A DNA stretch of 64,000 nucleotides. Source: Rothia nasimurium (lineage in GTDB: Bacteria > Actinomycetota > Actinomycetes > Actinomycetales > Micrococcaceae). This document shows, piece by piece, positions 29,101-37,466 of the stretch; the first letter of the stretch is position 1, and every line of letters starts with the position of its first letter. Where the stretch lies: the NCBI RefSeq assembly GCF_004569295.1, contig NZ_SPQC01000003.1, positions 1 to 64,000 on the forward strand. The letters are read 5' to 3'. The notes under the pieces are model-generated. The model was not told the DNA's origin and made no database searches. It saw only the letters and a list, made by a program, of their open reading frames with translations. The translations under genes and the position numbers were made by a program.

Positions 29101-29879
29101 CCGCCGACCTGCCCGAGAAGACCGATATGCGCATCGATGTGCCTCTGGCCCCGGCCCACCGCCGGGCCTACGACACCCACCTGCAGCGCGAGCGCCAGAA
29201 GATCCTGGGCCTGTTGGAAGACATCGACAAGAACCGCTTCACCATCTTCCAGTCCCTCACCACTCTGCGCTGCCTAGCGCTAGATGCCACCCTGATCGAC
29301 GCCGAGCGCTACGCCGGGGTGGAGTCGTCCAAGCTGGACTACCTGGAGCAGAATCTACCCGAAATTATCCACGACGGCCACCGGGCCCTGATTTTCAGCC
29401 AGTTCACCGGCTACCTCAAGAAGGTCGCTGGCAGGCTCTCTGACATGGGGATTCCCTTCCTCTACCTGGACGGGGCCACCCACAACCGCGGGGAGCTGCT
29501 CGAAGAGTTCGAGTCGGGCACCGCTCCCGTCTTCCTGATCTCCCTCAAGGCAGGCGGCTTCGGTCTGAACCTGACCAGCGCCGACTACTGCTTCATCATG
29601 GACCCCTGGTGGAACCCGGCTGCCGAACAGCAGGCCGTCGACCGCGTGCACCGCATCGGGCAAACCAAGAACGTCATGGTCTACCGCCTGGTCTCAGCGG
29701 GCACCATCGAAGAGAAGGTCATGGAACTCAAAGAATCCAAGGCAGCCCTCTTCGACGCGGTAGTCGATGAAGGGGCCTTCTTTGCCTCCCAACTCACCGC
29801 AGCCCAGATACGCGACCTGCTGGCTGCCCCAGAACCGGACACCGGGCAGGGCACCGTCTCAGAGAAGACAGGAGATTAA
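26190..29879 (+). CDS. SWIM zinc-finger SNF2-family helicase
   Basis: 1229 aa from ATG 26190 with GAAGG seven bases upstream; a TTG at 26166 opens the frame. The N-terminus has a SWIM zinc finger near residue 80 (CSCPVAHNCKHAVAL). The C-terminal half is a complete SNF2 ATPase: DDMGLGKTLQTIAL (motif I), LDEAQ (motif II), TGTPMEN, then helicase-C with GFGLNLTSADY and QAVDRVHRIGQ. Similar large SWIM-SNF2 proteins occur across actinobacteria (HelZ-like) and are thought to remodel nucleic-acid complexes; no specific role is established. The next frame starts two bases after its stop. Confidence 0.93.
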   Translation: MSTSFPEIPVTAPAIIRQVGSGAYTRGQRYMREGNVIRYTYDEQARVLEGQVAGSGSAPYTARVAFPAEVAAGSYAFSATCSCPVAHNCKHAVALMLTAIDRTAKAKRAMTASSSTWKTTASTDEKVQEILEMADTVGLQRAADLLREHRGEQVSAGTEEQADAGERVGQSLPAWRRFLAHSLAARPSYDSRNHRVTGALDLRLMVPGKYGWTKNIGAPRVSLEARPLMMGARSKWIKGGLSWEKFSGSAAGSAGTCLLPEHAAWFNEFYAVIRGSQSIYSSHRDWASISNVDSSLLWQMLESATEVGLSILLDGKETGLTIASAPQVELALEPVPERGSSADALRLTPLLRWGAYTLPASFTHKLGNNRQGFIALGGAAQETYVKAASAARWDSTLPSALAQAEDVAPADRPSWLTANSELVLIPLAEPLDAVAESLISGEPVTVPAADVPAFFADYYPALTRALPISTSSEELELPAVRMPTLVLSIAFDEPGPPFTAHTAWHWEYPVNPTGDDSDFLRLDALGYPGEDRADVRDTAHEYRVLKEVKKIRPGVPFTRHYTENWGTRTLLETYVPDYEQIEGVRVDIRGPKPEFRELDEAPEIIVTVDDTRRRDWFGLGVAIKAGDWHVAFSEVVAALAKGQTHLLLGNGQYFALDRPEFMKLQELLREAAQLTDKTGPLEINRHQVGLWEELEELAAETQAVATWDEQVSALLNLDGHSPAEVPAGLQATLRPYQVEGYQWLAFLWEHGLGGVLADDMGLGKTLQTIALFLHAQEQRQDAAGQLGGAEAGAGASAPFLVVAPTSVVPNWVREIKRFAPSLRVVGVEESVRKSKQRLADTVALADVVVTSYALFRIDEEHYFDLGSQQPFEGLVLDEAQFVKNAKTKAHQAARDLPARVKIAVTGTPMENNLMELWSMFSIAAPGLFPSARVFKDVYATPIESGEETKALGRLRRRIRPLMKRRTKELVAADLPEKTDMRIDVPLAPAHRRAYDTHLQRERQKILGLLEDIDKNRFTIFQSLTTLRCLALDATLIDAERYAGVESSKLDYLEQNLPEIIHDGHRALIFSQFTGYLKKVAGRLSDMGIPFLYLDGATHNRGELLEEFESGTAPVFLISLKAGGFGLNLTSADYCFIMDPWWNPAAEQQAVDRVHRIGQTKNVMVYRLVSAGTIEEKVMELKESKAALFDAVVDEGAFFASQLTAAQIRDLLAAPEPDTGQGTVSEKTGD

Positions 29880-29881
29880 CC

Positions 29882-30627
29882 GTGGGCAAGATTCTCATGG
29901 ACTTCACCCCGCTCACCTACTCCCCCGATTTCAGGCGAATCTGGCTCGGAGGGTTCTTCTCAACCATCGGCTTTGCCATCACCAGCGTGGCAATCGCCCT
30001 CGAAATTTACGCGCTCACAGGCTCCGCCGGGGCCGTGGGCCTGGTGGGTCTGGTATCGGTAGTGCCCCTGGTCATTGGCGGGCTCTACGGTGGTGTGATC
30101 GCCGACCGCTACGACCGGCGCTGGCCGCCCTGACTTTCGGCGGCGGTGAAGCCGGAGCCGGCCTGTTGCTAGCTGCCGGCCCCGTAGGTGCCCTGATCGG
30201 GGTATCCTTCTCGGGCTTCCTCAAGGACGTCCGCCGCCAGGGGCGCTTCCTCACCCTCAGCTACACCGGGTGGGGGCTGGGCTTTATCGCCTTCGGGCTC
30301 ATCGCCGGGGCTTATGAAGGGCGCCTACCCAGCGCCTCTATCACCGAAAACCTGCTGCCGCTCAGCCTGGCTTTCATGGGCTGGGCAGACGCCCTGCGCG
30401 GACGTCTGCAGGGGCTCTTCATCATCACGGTTGCGGGCGGCCCCAACCTTGGCATGGCCTTTGTGGGCGGTGCCGCCGAGCTGGTGGGCTCCCCCTTAGC
30501 TGCGGTCATCGGCGGAACCCTGGTCATGGTCACCATCGCCCTAGCGACGCTAGCGGCACCTGCCCTCTGGCGCTATGTGCCGGAGCCTATCCCCGAAACA
30601 CGGCAGCAGCCTATCGTTGACTCCTAG
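29882..30627 (+). pseudogene. MFS transporter remnant with internal deletion and frameshift
   Basis: Frame one starts at GTG 29882 and encodes 83 residues: two MFS helices ending in the loop motif ADRYDRR, then stops at 30131-30133. From about 30118 a second frame continues without a start to 30627: GPVGALIGVSFSGFL, then further helices and a normal hydrophilic end. Intact EntS/MFS_3 exporters have about 400 aa; here only about 250 are left, so roughly helices 3-6 are missing and the join is out of frame. It follows the SNF2 gene directly and was probably co-transcribed with it. Confidence 0.85.
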
Positions 30628-31457
30628 AAGTCGATATCTGCCGGGTCGGGGCCGATGCGGCCTTCGGCTGATGAGAGCGCGTCAATCTTTGAAACCTCGT
30701 CGCCGGTCAGAGCCACCTTTAGGGACTCGAAGTTAGAGACAATACGCTCGGGGGTTACCGACTTGGGAATAGCAACGATGCCGTGGGCTCGGTGCCAGGC
30801 CAGCACAACCTGGGCGGGGGTGGCGTCATGAGCCTTGGCAATTTCGCCAATCACGGGGTTATCCAGCAAGTCGGAGCGGTTGCCCAGGGGGCTCCATGCC
30901 TGGGTGACAATGCCCAGTTCTGCGTGGACCTCACGCAGGTTCTCCTGGGCGAAGTAGGGGTGCAGCTCAATCTGGTGGATAGCGGGCACAACACCGGTTT
31001 CGGCGACAATTTCACGCAGCTGCTCTTCGGGGAAGTTAGAGACGCCGATGGACTTGGCTTTGCCCTGCTTCTGCAGTTCGATGAGGGCCTTCCAAGTCTC
31101 GGTGTAGAGGCCCTGGGAGGGCTTAGCCCAGTGAACCAGGAGTAGATCGACGTAGTCGGTGCCCAGACGGGCGAGTGACTCATCTGCTGCCTTGAGGGTC
31201 TGCTCGTAGCCCTGGTCGTCGTTCCAGATCTTGGTGGTGAGGAAGACGTCCTCGCGGGCTACGCCGGAGTCAGCGATTGCCTTGCCGGTCCCCTCTTCGT
31301 TGCCGTAGATTTTGGCGGTGTCGATGTGGCGGTAGCCAGCATCAAGGGCCAGGCCTACGACCTTTTCAGCGGTGTCGTTTTCTACCTGCCAGACGCCGTA
31401 GCCCAGCTGAGGAATGCTGTTGCCGTCGTTGAAGGTGAGAAGGGGTGACTCAGTCAT
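30624..31457 (-). CDS. aldo/keto reductase, 2,5-diketogluconate-reductase type
   Basis: 277 aa from ATG 31457 with AAAGGA upstream; the frame extends to 31493. AKR signatures are complete: GYRHIDTAKIYGNE (Asp and Tyr), TTKIWNDD (Lys), LLLVHWAKP (His) and IPKSVTPERI (NADPH site). It reduces carbonyl compounds with NADPH. A second AKR lies directly upstream on the same strand (31512-32390) and is clearly related, so the pair looks like an old tandem duplication. The stop overlaps the end of the MFS pseudogene by four bases. Confidence 0.93.
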   Translation of the reverse strand: MTESPLLTFNDGNSIPQLGYGVWQVENDTAEKVVGLALDAGYRHIDTAKIYGNEEGTGKAIADSGVAREDVFLTTKIWNDDQGYEQTLKAADESLARLGTDYVDLLLVHWAKPSQGLYTETWKALIELQKQGKAKSIGVSNFPEEQLREIVAETGVVPAIHQIELHPYFAQENLREVHAELGIVTQAWSPLGNRSDLLDNPVIGEIAKAHDATPAQVVLAWHRAHGIVAIPKSVTPERIVSNFESLKVALTGDEVSKIDALSSAEGRIGPDPADIDF

Positions 31458-31511
31458 AGTTTTTCCTTTCGAGTATGCACGGTCATACCCCACTCTAGTC
31501 CGCTCTTCTGA

Positions 31512-32390
31512 TTAGCCCCTAGCCTGTTCGGTAGGGGTGAACGTGCGCCGGTCGCTGTATTCGGGGGCGCCCAGGTCGCCCTCGGCAGGGTCGCCGCCGA
31601 GGCGGTGGTTGCGGTTGAGAGCTTCGATAGCCGTTATCTCGTCAGGGGTTAGTTCCGTGCCCTGCACCGCCAGGTTTGAGGCCATGCGGGCGGGTGTTTC
31701 GGTCTTGGGGATAACCACGTTACCTACGGTCAGATGCCAGGCCAGTACCAGTTCGGCTGCCCCGATACCGCAGCGGGCTGCGAGCTCTTGCAGGACGGGG
31801 TCGGTCAGCACCAGGCCGTTGCCGAGGGGGCTCCAGGCTTCGGTGAGGACGCCGCGGGCTGAGTTTTCTGCCCGCATGCTGGTTTGGGTGAGGTAGGGGT
31901 GCAGTTCAATCTGGTTGACCGCCGGGGTGACGCCGGTGTCGCCGATGATGTGGTCAAGCTGGGTGTCGGTGAAGTTGGAGACGCCGATGGAGCATACCAG
32001 CCCGCGCTCGCGCAGCTCGACCAGGGCTTCCCAGGAGGCCCTATAGCGACCAAGACCAGGCTGGGCCCAGTGAATGAGGTAGAGGTCGAGGTAGTCCAGG
32101 CCCAGAAGTTCCAGGGAACGTTCGGCCGCTTCGATGGCGGTGTCGTAGCCCTGGTCAGTGTTCCAGAGCTTGGTGGTGATGAAGAGATCGGCGCGAGGTA
32201 GGCTCGATTCGGCCACAGCCTGCCCCACTCCCGCTTCATTCTTGTAGATGGTGGCGGTGTCGATATGGCGGTAGCCGGTGTCGAGGGCGGTCGCTACTGC
32301 TGCTGCGGTGGCAGCCGGTGCAATACGGCAGGTGCCAAAGCCCAGCTGGGGAATGCTGCGGCCATCGTTCATGGTCAGGGACAGATTCAT
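31512..32390 (-). CDS. aldo/keto reductase, paralogue of the downstream gene
   Basis: 292 aa from ATG 32390 with AAAGGA nine bases upstream. The catalytic tetrad is intact (GYRHIDTATIYKNE, TTKLWNTD, LYLIHWAQP) and the NADPH motif is IPKTETPARM. It is longer at the C-terminus than its neighbour by a hydrophilic tail. Both enzymes are of the short bacterial AKR5 type that act on diketogluconate, methylglyoxal or similar carbonyls. Co-transcription with the next AKR is likely (54 bp gap). Confidence 0.92.
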   Translation of the reverse strand: MNLSLTMNDGRSIPQLGFGTCRIAPAATAAAVATALDTGYRHIDTATIYKNEAGVGQAVAESSLPRADLFITTKLWNTDQGYDTAIEAAERSLELLGLDYLDLYLIHWAQPGLGRYRASWEALVELRERGLVCSIGVSNFTDTQLDHIIGDTGVTPAVNQIELHPYLTQTSMRAENSARGVLTEAWSPLGNGLVLTDPVLQELAARCGIGAAELVLAWHLTVGNVVIPKTETPARMASNLAVQGTELTPDEITAIEALNRNHRLGGDPAEGDLGAPEYSDRRTFTPTEQARG

Positions 32391-32503
32391 AGTGAGGTCC
32401 TTTGCTGTGGAGAATGCAGGGGCGGGGTGCGGTGGCAGCCAGCTGGCGCGAGGCTGGCGTTCAGGGTGCTGGTTGCAGCTGCAGCCTGACCCTGCCGCCC
32501 TGA

Positions 32504-34870
32504 CTAGCGCCGCCGGCGTCCGCTCGTCTTACGGGCCTTAGGTTCTGACTCTTCCAGGAGCAGGGAGAGGGAGATGCGTTTGCGGGCGGGGTCAGCTTCA
32601 ACCACGCGCACCTGCACGATGTCGCCGGATTTGACGATGGTGTGGGGGTCGGAGACGAACTCGCGGCTCATCTGCGAGACGTGTACTAGGCCGTCCTGGT
32701 GCACACCGATGTCGACGAAGGCGCCGAAGGCCGCGACGTTTGAGACGGTTCCTTCAAGAATCATGCCGGGGGTAAGGTCGGCGATCGTTTCGATGCCCTC
32801 TTCGAAGCGGGCGGTGCGGAAGGTGGGGCGGGGGTCTCGGCCGGGGGCAGAAAGTTCGGTGATGATGTCGGTGATGGTGGGTAGGCCGACGGTGGCTGTG
32901 GTGAAGTCACGCGGGCTGAGGGCAGCGAGGGCTTCTGCCCTAACTTTACCCTGGGTGAAGCCGCCGGCTGCGGCCACAATCTTGCGGGCAAGGTCGTAGG
33001 ATTCGGGGTGCACGCCCGAGGCATCCAGGGGTTCGCTGCCGTCGGTGATGCGGACAAAGCCTGCTGCCTGTTCGAAGGCCTTGAGGCCGAGACGGGGCAC
33101 CTTGAGCAGGTCGGTGCGGCGGGTGAAGGGGCCGTGCTCAGTGCGGTAGGCAACGATATTTTCGGCGATGGTCTTGTTGAAGCCCGCCACCCGGGCAAGA
33201 AGAGCCGGGGAGGCTGAGTTGACAAGTACGCCCACAGCGTTGACGGAGTCTTCGACCACGCCGTCAAGAGCACGGGTGAGGGCAGCCGGAGAAACATCGT
33301 GCTGGTACTGGCCGACGCCGATGGATTGGGGTTCGATTTTGACCAGTTCGGCCAGGGGGTCCTGCAGGCGGCGGGCGATAGAGACCGCCCCGCGCAGGGA
33401 GACGTCCATGCCGGGTAGTTCTCGACTGGCCAGTTCTGAGGCTGAGTAGACGGAGGCTCCCGCTTCGGAGACCACCACTTTTTCAAGACCGCGGTAGCCG
33501 TTAGCCGCGCACTGTTTGATGAGGTCGCTGGCAAGTTTGTCGGTTTCGCGGCTGGCGGTTCCGTTACCGATGGCTACGAGCTCTACGCTGTGGGCCTGCA
33601 CCAGCTGGGTGAGGGTATCGAGAGACGCCTGCCACTGGTTTCGGGGGGCGTGGGGGTAGATGACGTCGGTGGCCAGCACCTGGCCGGTCTGCCCGATGAC
33701 AGCGACCTTAACGCCGGTGCGTAGGCCGGGGTCGAGCCCGAGGGTGGTGCGGGAGCCAGCGGGTGCTGCCAGCAGCACATCGCGCAGGTTCGAGGCGAAG
33801 ACGGCGATGGCGTCCTTTTCCGCCTGTTCGAAGAGGGAGGTTCGGGCTTCTGCGGCGAAGCGGGGTAGTAGCCGCTGGCGCCAGGCGATGCGCACGGTCT
33901 TGGCCAGCCAGCCGACGACCATGGTTTCATCGGAGACCATGTTGAGCACCTGAGCCCCGATCCCCAGGGCCTCAGCCACGGTGCGTTCGTACCAGCTACG
34001 CTCCCGGTCGTATTCTTCGGCCAGAATTTCGGCAGCTTCACGGGCAGCTCCCTTGAGGGAGGACTTGGCCGGGGGCAGCACGTCCACATCGAAGCTGACC
34101 TTAACGGCGCCTTCTTTTTCGGCGCGGAGCAGGGCCAGCACCCGGTGGGAGGGGATGCGGCGGATTTCTTCGTTGAACTCGAAGTAGTCGCTGAACTTGG
34201 CACCGGCGTCCTGCTGCCCGGGAATCAGGCGGGAGGTGATGACGCCGCGGCGCACAAAACGCTGGCGGAGGGTTTCGGCCAGGGCGGGGTCGGTCATGGC
34301 CTGCTCAATCAGGATGGCCCGGGCCCCGTCTAGGGCATTGTCGACCGAGGCTACGGTCGCCTCAACGGTACCAGGTTCAGCATCGGCCAGTTCAGGTTCA
34401 ACGTAAGCATCAGCGATATCGGCAGTGGGGGCGAAGGGGACTTCAAGCAGGTCTTCAACCAGGGACTCCAGCCCGGCCTCACGGGCAAGAAAGGCCAGGG
34501 TCTTGCGCTTAGTCTTGTGGGGGGCATAGAGCGCTTCGAGCTCATTTTTAGTCGGGGCGGACGCCAGCGCGGCGGCCAGCTCGTCGGTGAGCAGGGCGCG
34601 TTCATGGAGGGTCTGCATAATGGCTGCCCGGCGCTCTTCGAGTTCCCGCAGGTAACGCAGGCGTTCGGCCAGGGTACGCAGTTGGGCGTCGTCCAGCCCG
34701 CCGGTGGCTTCCTTGCGGTAGCGGGCGATGAAGGGCACGGTGGCCCCGTCATCGAGCAGGGCTACAGCTGAGCGCACCTGGTCGGCCCGGGCACCGAGTT
34801 CTACAGCGATACGTTCCTCAATAGGAGGAAGAGGGGTGGGGAAATCTGCTAGCGCGCCTGCATGTGTCAT
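32504..34870 (-). CDS. tex: Tex-family RNA-binding transcription accessory protein
   Basis: 788 aa, full length. Domains in order: helix-rich N-terminal region, a YqgF/RuvC-like fold around residues 330-450 (LGLDPGLRTGVKVAVI), a helix-hairpin-helix pair around 500-560 (VNSASPALLARVAGFN), and a C-terminal S1 RNA-binding domain about 650-725 (GMILEGTVSNVAAFGAFVDIG). Tex is a conserved cytoplasmic protein needed for normal transcription/toxin expression in several bacteria. The Arg/Lys tail (SGRRRR) fits nucleic-acid binding. Single gene; ribosome-binding site is weak. Confidence 0.95.
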   Translation of the reverse strand: MTHAGALADFPTPLPPIEERIAVELGARADQVRSAVALLDDGATVPFIARYRKEATGGLDDAQLRTLAERLRYLRELEERRAAIMQTLHERALLTDELAAALASAPTKNELEALYAPHKTKRKTLAFLAREAGLESLVEDLLEVPFAPTADIADAYVEPELADAEPGTVEATVASVDNALDGARAILIEQAMTDPALAETLRQRFVRRGVITSRLIPGQQDAGAKFSDYFEFNEEIRRIPSHRVLALLRAEKEGAVKVSFDVDVLPPAKSSLKGAAREAAEILAEEYDRERSWYERTVAEALGIGAQVLNMVSDETMVVGWLAKTVRIAWRQRLLPRFAAEARTSLFEQAEKDAIAVFASNLRDVLLAAPAGSRTTLGLDPGLRTGVKVAVIGQTGQVLATDVIYPHAPRNQWQASLDTLTQLVQAHSVELVAIGNGTASRETDKLASDLIKQCAANGYRGLEKVVVSEAGASVYSASELASRELPGMDVSLRGAVSIARRLQDPLAELVKIEPQSIGVGQYQHDVSPAALTRALDGVVEDSVNAVGVLVNSASPALLARVAGFNKTIAENIVAYRTEHGPFTRRTDLLKVPRLGLKAFEQAAGFVRITDGSEPLDASGVHPESYDLARKIVAAAGGFTQGKVRAEALAALSPRDFTTATVGLPTITDIITELSAPGRDPRPTFRTARFEEGIETIADLTPGMILEGTVSNVAAFGAFVDIGVHQDGLVHVSQMSREFVSDPHTIVKSGDIVQVRVVEADPARKRISLSLLLEESEPKARKTSGRRRR

Positions 34871-35028
34871 AGTTTCTAGTTTCTCATACCGGTTTTGCTA
34901 CCGGGATCAGCAGGGCATACCGGCCAGGGGTGCAACCCAGCCGTCCAAGGCCCCCAAGCCGGGTACGGGCGTCCGTTCATCTGCATGTAATAGTTGCGCT
35001 TGCAGTGGTCAGGGAGGGGTAGCACCCC

Positions 35029-35053
35029 CTAAAGTGGTGCTACGGGGTATTCT
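35029..35053. repeat. hairpin in the tex / HEAR-protein intergenic region
   Basis: Perfect 8-bp stem GTAGCACC (35029-35036) / GGTGCTAC (35046-35053), loop 9 nt, in the divergent gap 84 bp before the GTG at 35137. No T-run. It could be a leader structure or an operator. Confidence 0.4.
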
Positions 35054-35136
35054 GGGGGCCGGTCTAGGTAGGCCTACTCCCAATACTTTTTCACCCCCAA
35101 CACAATCTTGTATGACCCTTGCTTTGGAGAACCACC

Positions 35137-36588
35137 GTGCCAGAGGCAACCGACCTTACCTACATCGAATTCTGCGAGCGCTACGACTCCCTGCTGGGCG
35201 GGCTCGCGCGCATGGGCTGGACCTCCTCTGAAGCTGTACACCGCGCGTCCGTGCTCTACCCCGATATCGACCGCGACCTGCTGGACCAGGCCGTTCATTC
35301 CGGCCGCTGGCTCTTTGGCGGCTTCCAGGGGCAGACTCACTCGAATGTGCTCATGGCCTCGGCTATCTGGTACGCGGTAGCTGTCAGTTTTGATTTTGAA
35401 CCCGACTATGAATACGCGGCGGTGGGCCTTGACCCGACCATCGTCCAAGATCTTCCGCGCATGCTTGAGTCCTTTGCGGTGCCCGCTGAGGCAATTGCCG
35501 GAATTGTCGGGCGTATCGGTGCGGCCCTCAAGTACATGGCGGAGCACCCCTACACTGAGCTCGAAGAGCAAGCCTACGACGACTTCCTCGCCAACCTGCC
35601 GCAGGAGATTGCCCATATCTCTCGCGGGGATTTCTCCTGGCCCCCGTCCCGGGCACTGATTGAAGACCGTCTGGGTGACCGTTCCTGGTCCAAGGCCCTG
35701 CTCAAGGTGGGGGCCTGCCCGCCGGATGCTGAGGGGCAGGGAATTAAACTCGAGGCCCACAGCCTGAGCGAGCGTACCTTCCGCAACACCCTGGGCGAGT
35801 TCCTGAACTACTGTATTCGCTACGACCGCAAGCCTTCGGTGCTGCTCTACGGCAGCTGGGCCGAGGACCCGGCCCGGAGCGGACGCGTGCCCCGCCTGGG
35901 CGCGGTCCGGGCCAAGTACGGTTCCTGGCACCTGGCCCTGCAGGCTGGCCGCCAGATGCTCAACGATGCCCTGGCTATGGGGGGATCACCGGCCCTACCC
36001 GCCAGGTCTGTTGCCCAGCCCCCTGCGGACCCCACGGAGCCTCTTAACATCGAAGATATCCAGGCCCAGGGTATCGGCGTGGTGCGGCCCAAACCCCTAA
36101 CCGATAGCGAGCGCTCGGCCCGCGCCTGGCAGGGGCTGATGTCGGTGATGGAGCAGCGTCTGGAAGAGCTGCCCTGGAGCCTTTCCCTACGCATGTACTA
36201 CATCTCCCCCGATGTGGTGGCCACCGGGGACTACACCAACTACGTCAGTATTCTGCGCTCCCCCGCAGGCTACTTCTGTGAACTGACGTCACCCGAAGAG
36301 TTTGGCCTGATTGAGGTAGAGCTTGATACGGAGTTTCTGGAGGGGGCAGGCTGGAGGACGCCCGCAGCGGGCGGACGCTGGACCCGCAACTTCCTGTCGG
36401 TCAAGGACGCCGCGCACGGCATTATTGAGGCCATGCGCGAGGGCATGGGCTGTGACCACTCTGATTACTTCCAGTCGGACGACCCCACAGGTAGCCCCGC
36501 GGCTCATGCTGCCCACCCCAGCACCGGGTCTATCCCCATGGTGCCGGTGACTGGCAGCGGCTATGTGGTGATTGAGGATTTGGACTAG
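35137..36588 (+). CDS. protein with homing-endonuclease-associated-type repeats and a possible TY-Chap/YbjN-like domain
   Basis: 483 aa from GTG 35137 (GGAGA six bases upstream). I recognise no named family. Two stretches resemble the short DNA-binding repeat found beside homing endonucleases: residues 160-190 (FSWPPSRALIEDRLGDRSW) and 212-268 (GRVPRLGAVRAKYGSWHLAL). The C-terminal 130 residues (LEELPWSLSLRMYY ... YFCELTSPEEF ... LEGAGWRTP) look like a TY-Chap/YbjN-like chaperone fold. No catalytic motif is visible. It is 35 bp upstream of a gene for an exported HNH nuclease on the same strand, probably the same transcript. Function unknown; a DNA-binding role is inference. Confidence 0.7.
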   Translation: MPEATDLTYIEFCERYDSLLGGLARMGWTSSEAVHRASVLYPDIDRDLLDQAVHSGRWLFGGFQGQTHSNVLMASAIWYAVAVSFDFEPDYEYAAVGLDPTIVQDLPRMLESFAVPAEAIAGIVGRIGAALKYMAEHPYTELEEQAYDDFLANLPQEIAHISRGDFSWPPSRALIEDRLGDRSWSKALLKVGACPPDAEGQGIKLEAHSLSERTFRNTLGEFLNYCIRYDRKPSVLLYGSWAEDPARSGRVPRLGAVRAKYGSWHLALQAGRQMLNDALAMGGSPALPARSVAQPPADPTEPLNIEDIQAQGIGVVRPKPLTDSERSARAWQGLMSVMEQRLEELPWSLSLRMYYISPDVVATGDYTNYVSILRSPAGYFCELTSPEEFGLIEVELDTEFLEGAGWRTPAAGGRWTRNFLSVKDAAHGIIEAMREGMGCDHSDYFQSDDPTGSPAAHAAHPSTGSIPMVPVTGSGYVVIEDLD

Positions 36589-36623
36589 AGCACCCCAGCT
36601 TACGGGGCTAGAATAGGTGTCCT

Positions 36624-37466
36624 ATGAGCACCTCCCGCAAGCGCCCTTCCGCGCCCCGTCTTTCCTCGCCCAGTGACCGCCAGATTCGTGCGGGCGTCCG
36701 TTTTGTAGCGGATTTGCCCCGAGGTCTGCGGCGGGCGCTAGCCCTCCTGCTGGTTGCGGTGCTGCTGGTGGGCGGTGTGCTCTGGCTGCGGTCGCACCAG
36801 TGGAGTGTGCGGTCTGCCCTCGATAGCCTGCTCAACCCTGCGGGTACCGCTGTGAGTACCGGGTTTGCGGGTTCGGGGGTGCAGACCTATTCCACCGCCA
36901 GTGAGGTGTTAGATGGCCTCACGGTGGCAGATGCCTATACTGAAACCACCTATAAACGTGATGCCTACGGCCAGGCTTGGGCTGATATTGACAAAAACGG
37001 CTGCGACCAGCGCAACGATATTTTGACCCGCGACCTCACCAACCTTGAGATTGGGACTAACTGCTATGTGCTCTCGGGGAGCCTGCTAGACCCCTACACC
37101 GCTGAAAGCATTGACTTTACCCGTGGCCCCAAGACCAGCGAGGCTGTACCCATTGACCATGTAGTGGCCCTCTCTAATGCCTGGGTTTCTGGGGCCTGGA
37201 AGTGGAGCGCAGACCAGCGCGTACTACTAGCGAATGACCCACTCAACCTGCAGGCGGCGGGGCAGGCAGCGAATACCGAGAAGTCCGATAAGAGCGCGGA
37301 CGCCTGGCTCCCCCAGCCCGGCTACCGCTGCGAATATGTGGCACGGCAGGTATCGGTGAAAGCTGCCTACCAGCTCACCGTCACAAGCGCTGAAAAGCGA
37401 GCTATGCAGGGCGTCCTTGCGACGTGTCCTGACCAGCCCGCTTACAGGTCCAGCTTCACTGGCTAG
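36624..37466 (+). CDS. exported/membrane-anchored HNH nuclease (DUF1524/GmrSD-C type)
   Basis: 280 aa. The N-terminus is basic and followed by one membrane helix (about residues 32-52), so the nuclease domain faces outside. The His-Asn-His core is present: IDHVVALSNAW (catalytic His), LLANDPLNLQAA, and the conserved ADAWLPQPGYRCEYVARQV with the expected Lys and Tyr. Similar secreted actinobacterial nucleases are thought to degrade external DNA. Its stop codon overlaps that of cycA on the other strand: the tetramer CTAG (37463-37466) holds both stops. No signal-peptidase site is evident, so it is probably a membrane-anchored enzyme. Confidence 0.88.
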   Translation: MSTSRKRPSAPRLSSPSDRQIRAGVRFVADLPRGLRRALALLLVAVLLVGGVLWLRSHQWSVRSALDSLLNPAGTAVSTGFAGSGVQTYSTASEVLDGLTVADAYTETTYKRDAYGQAWADIDKNGCDQRNDILTRDLTNLEIGTNCYVLSGSLLDPYTAESIDFTRGPKTSEAVPIDHVVALSNAWVSGAWKWSADQRVLLANDPLNLQAAGQAANTEKSDKSADAWLPQPGYRCEYVARQVSVKAAYQLTVTSAEKRAMQGVLATCPDQPAYRSSFTG

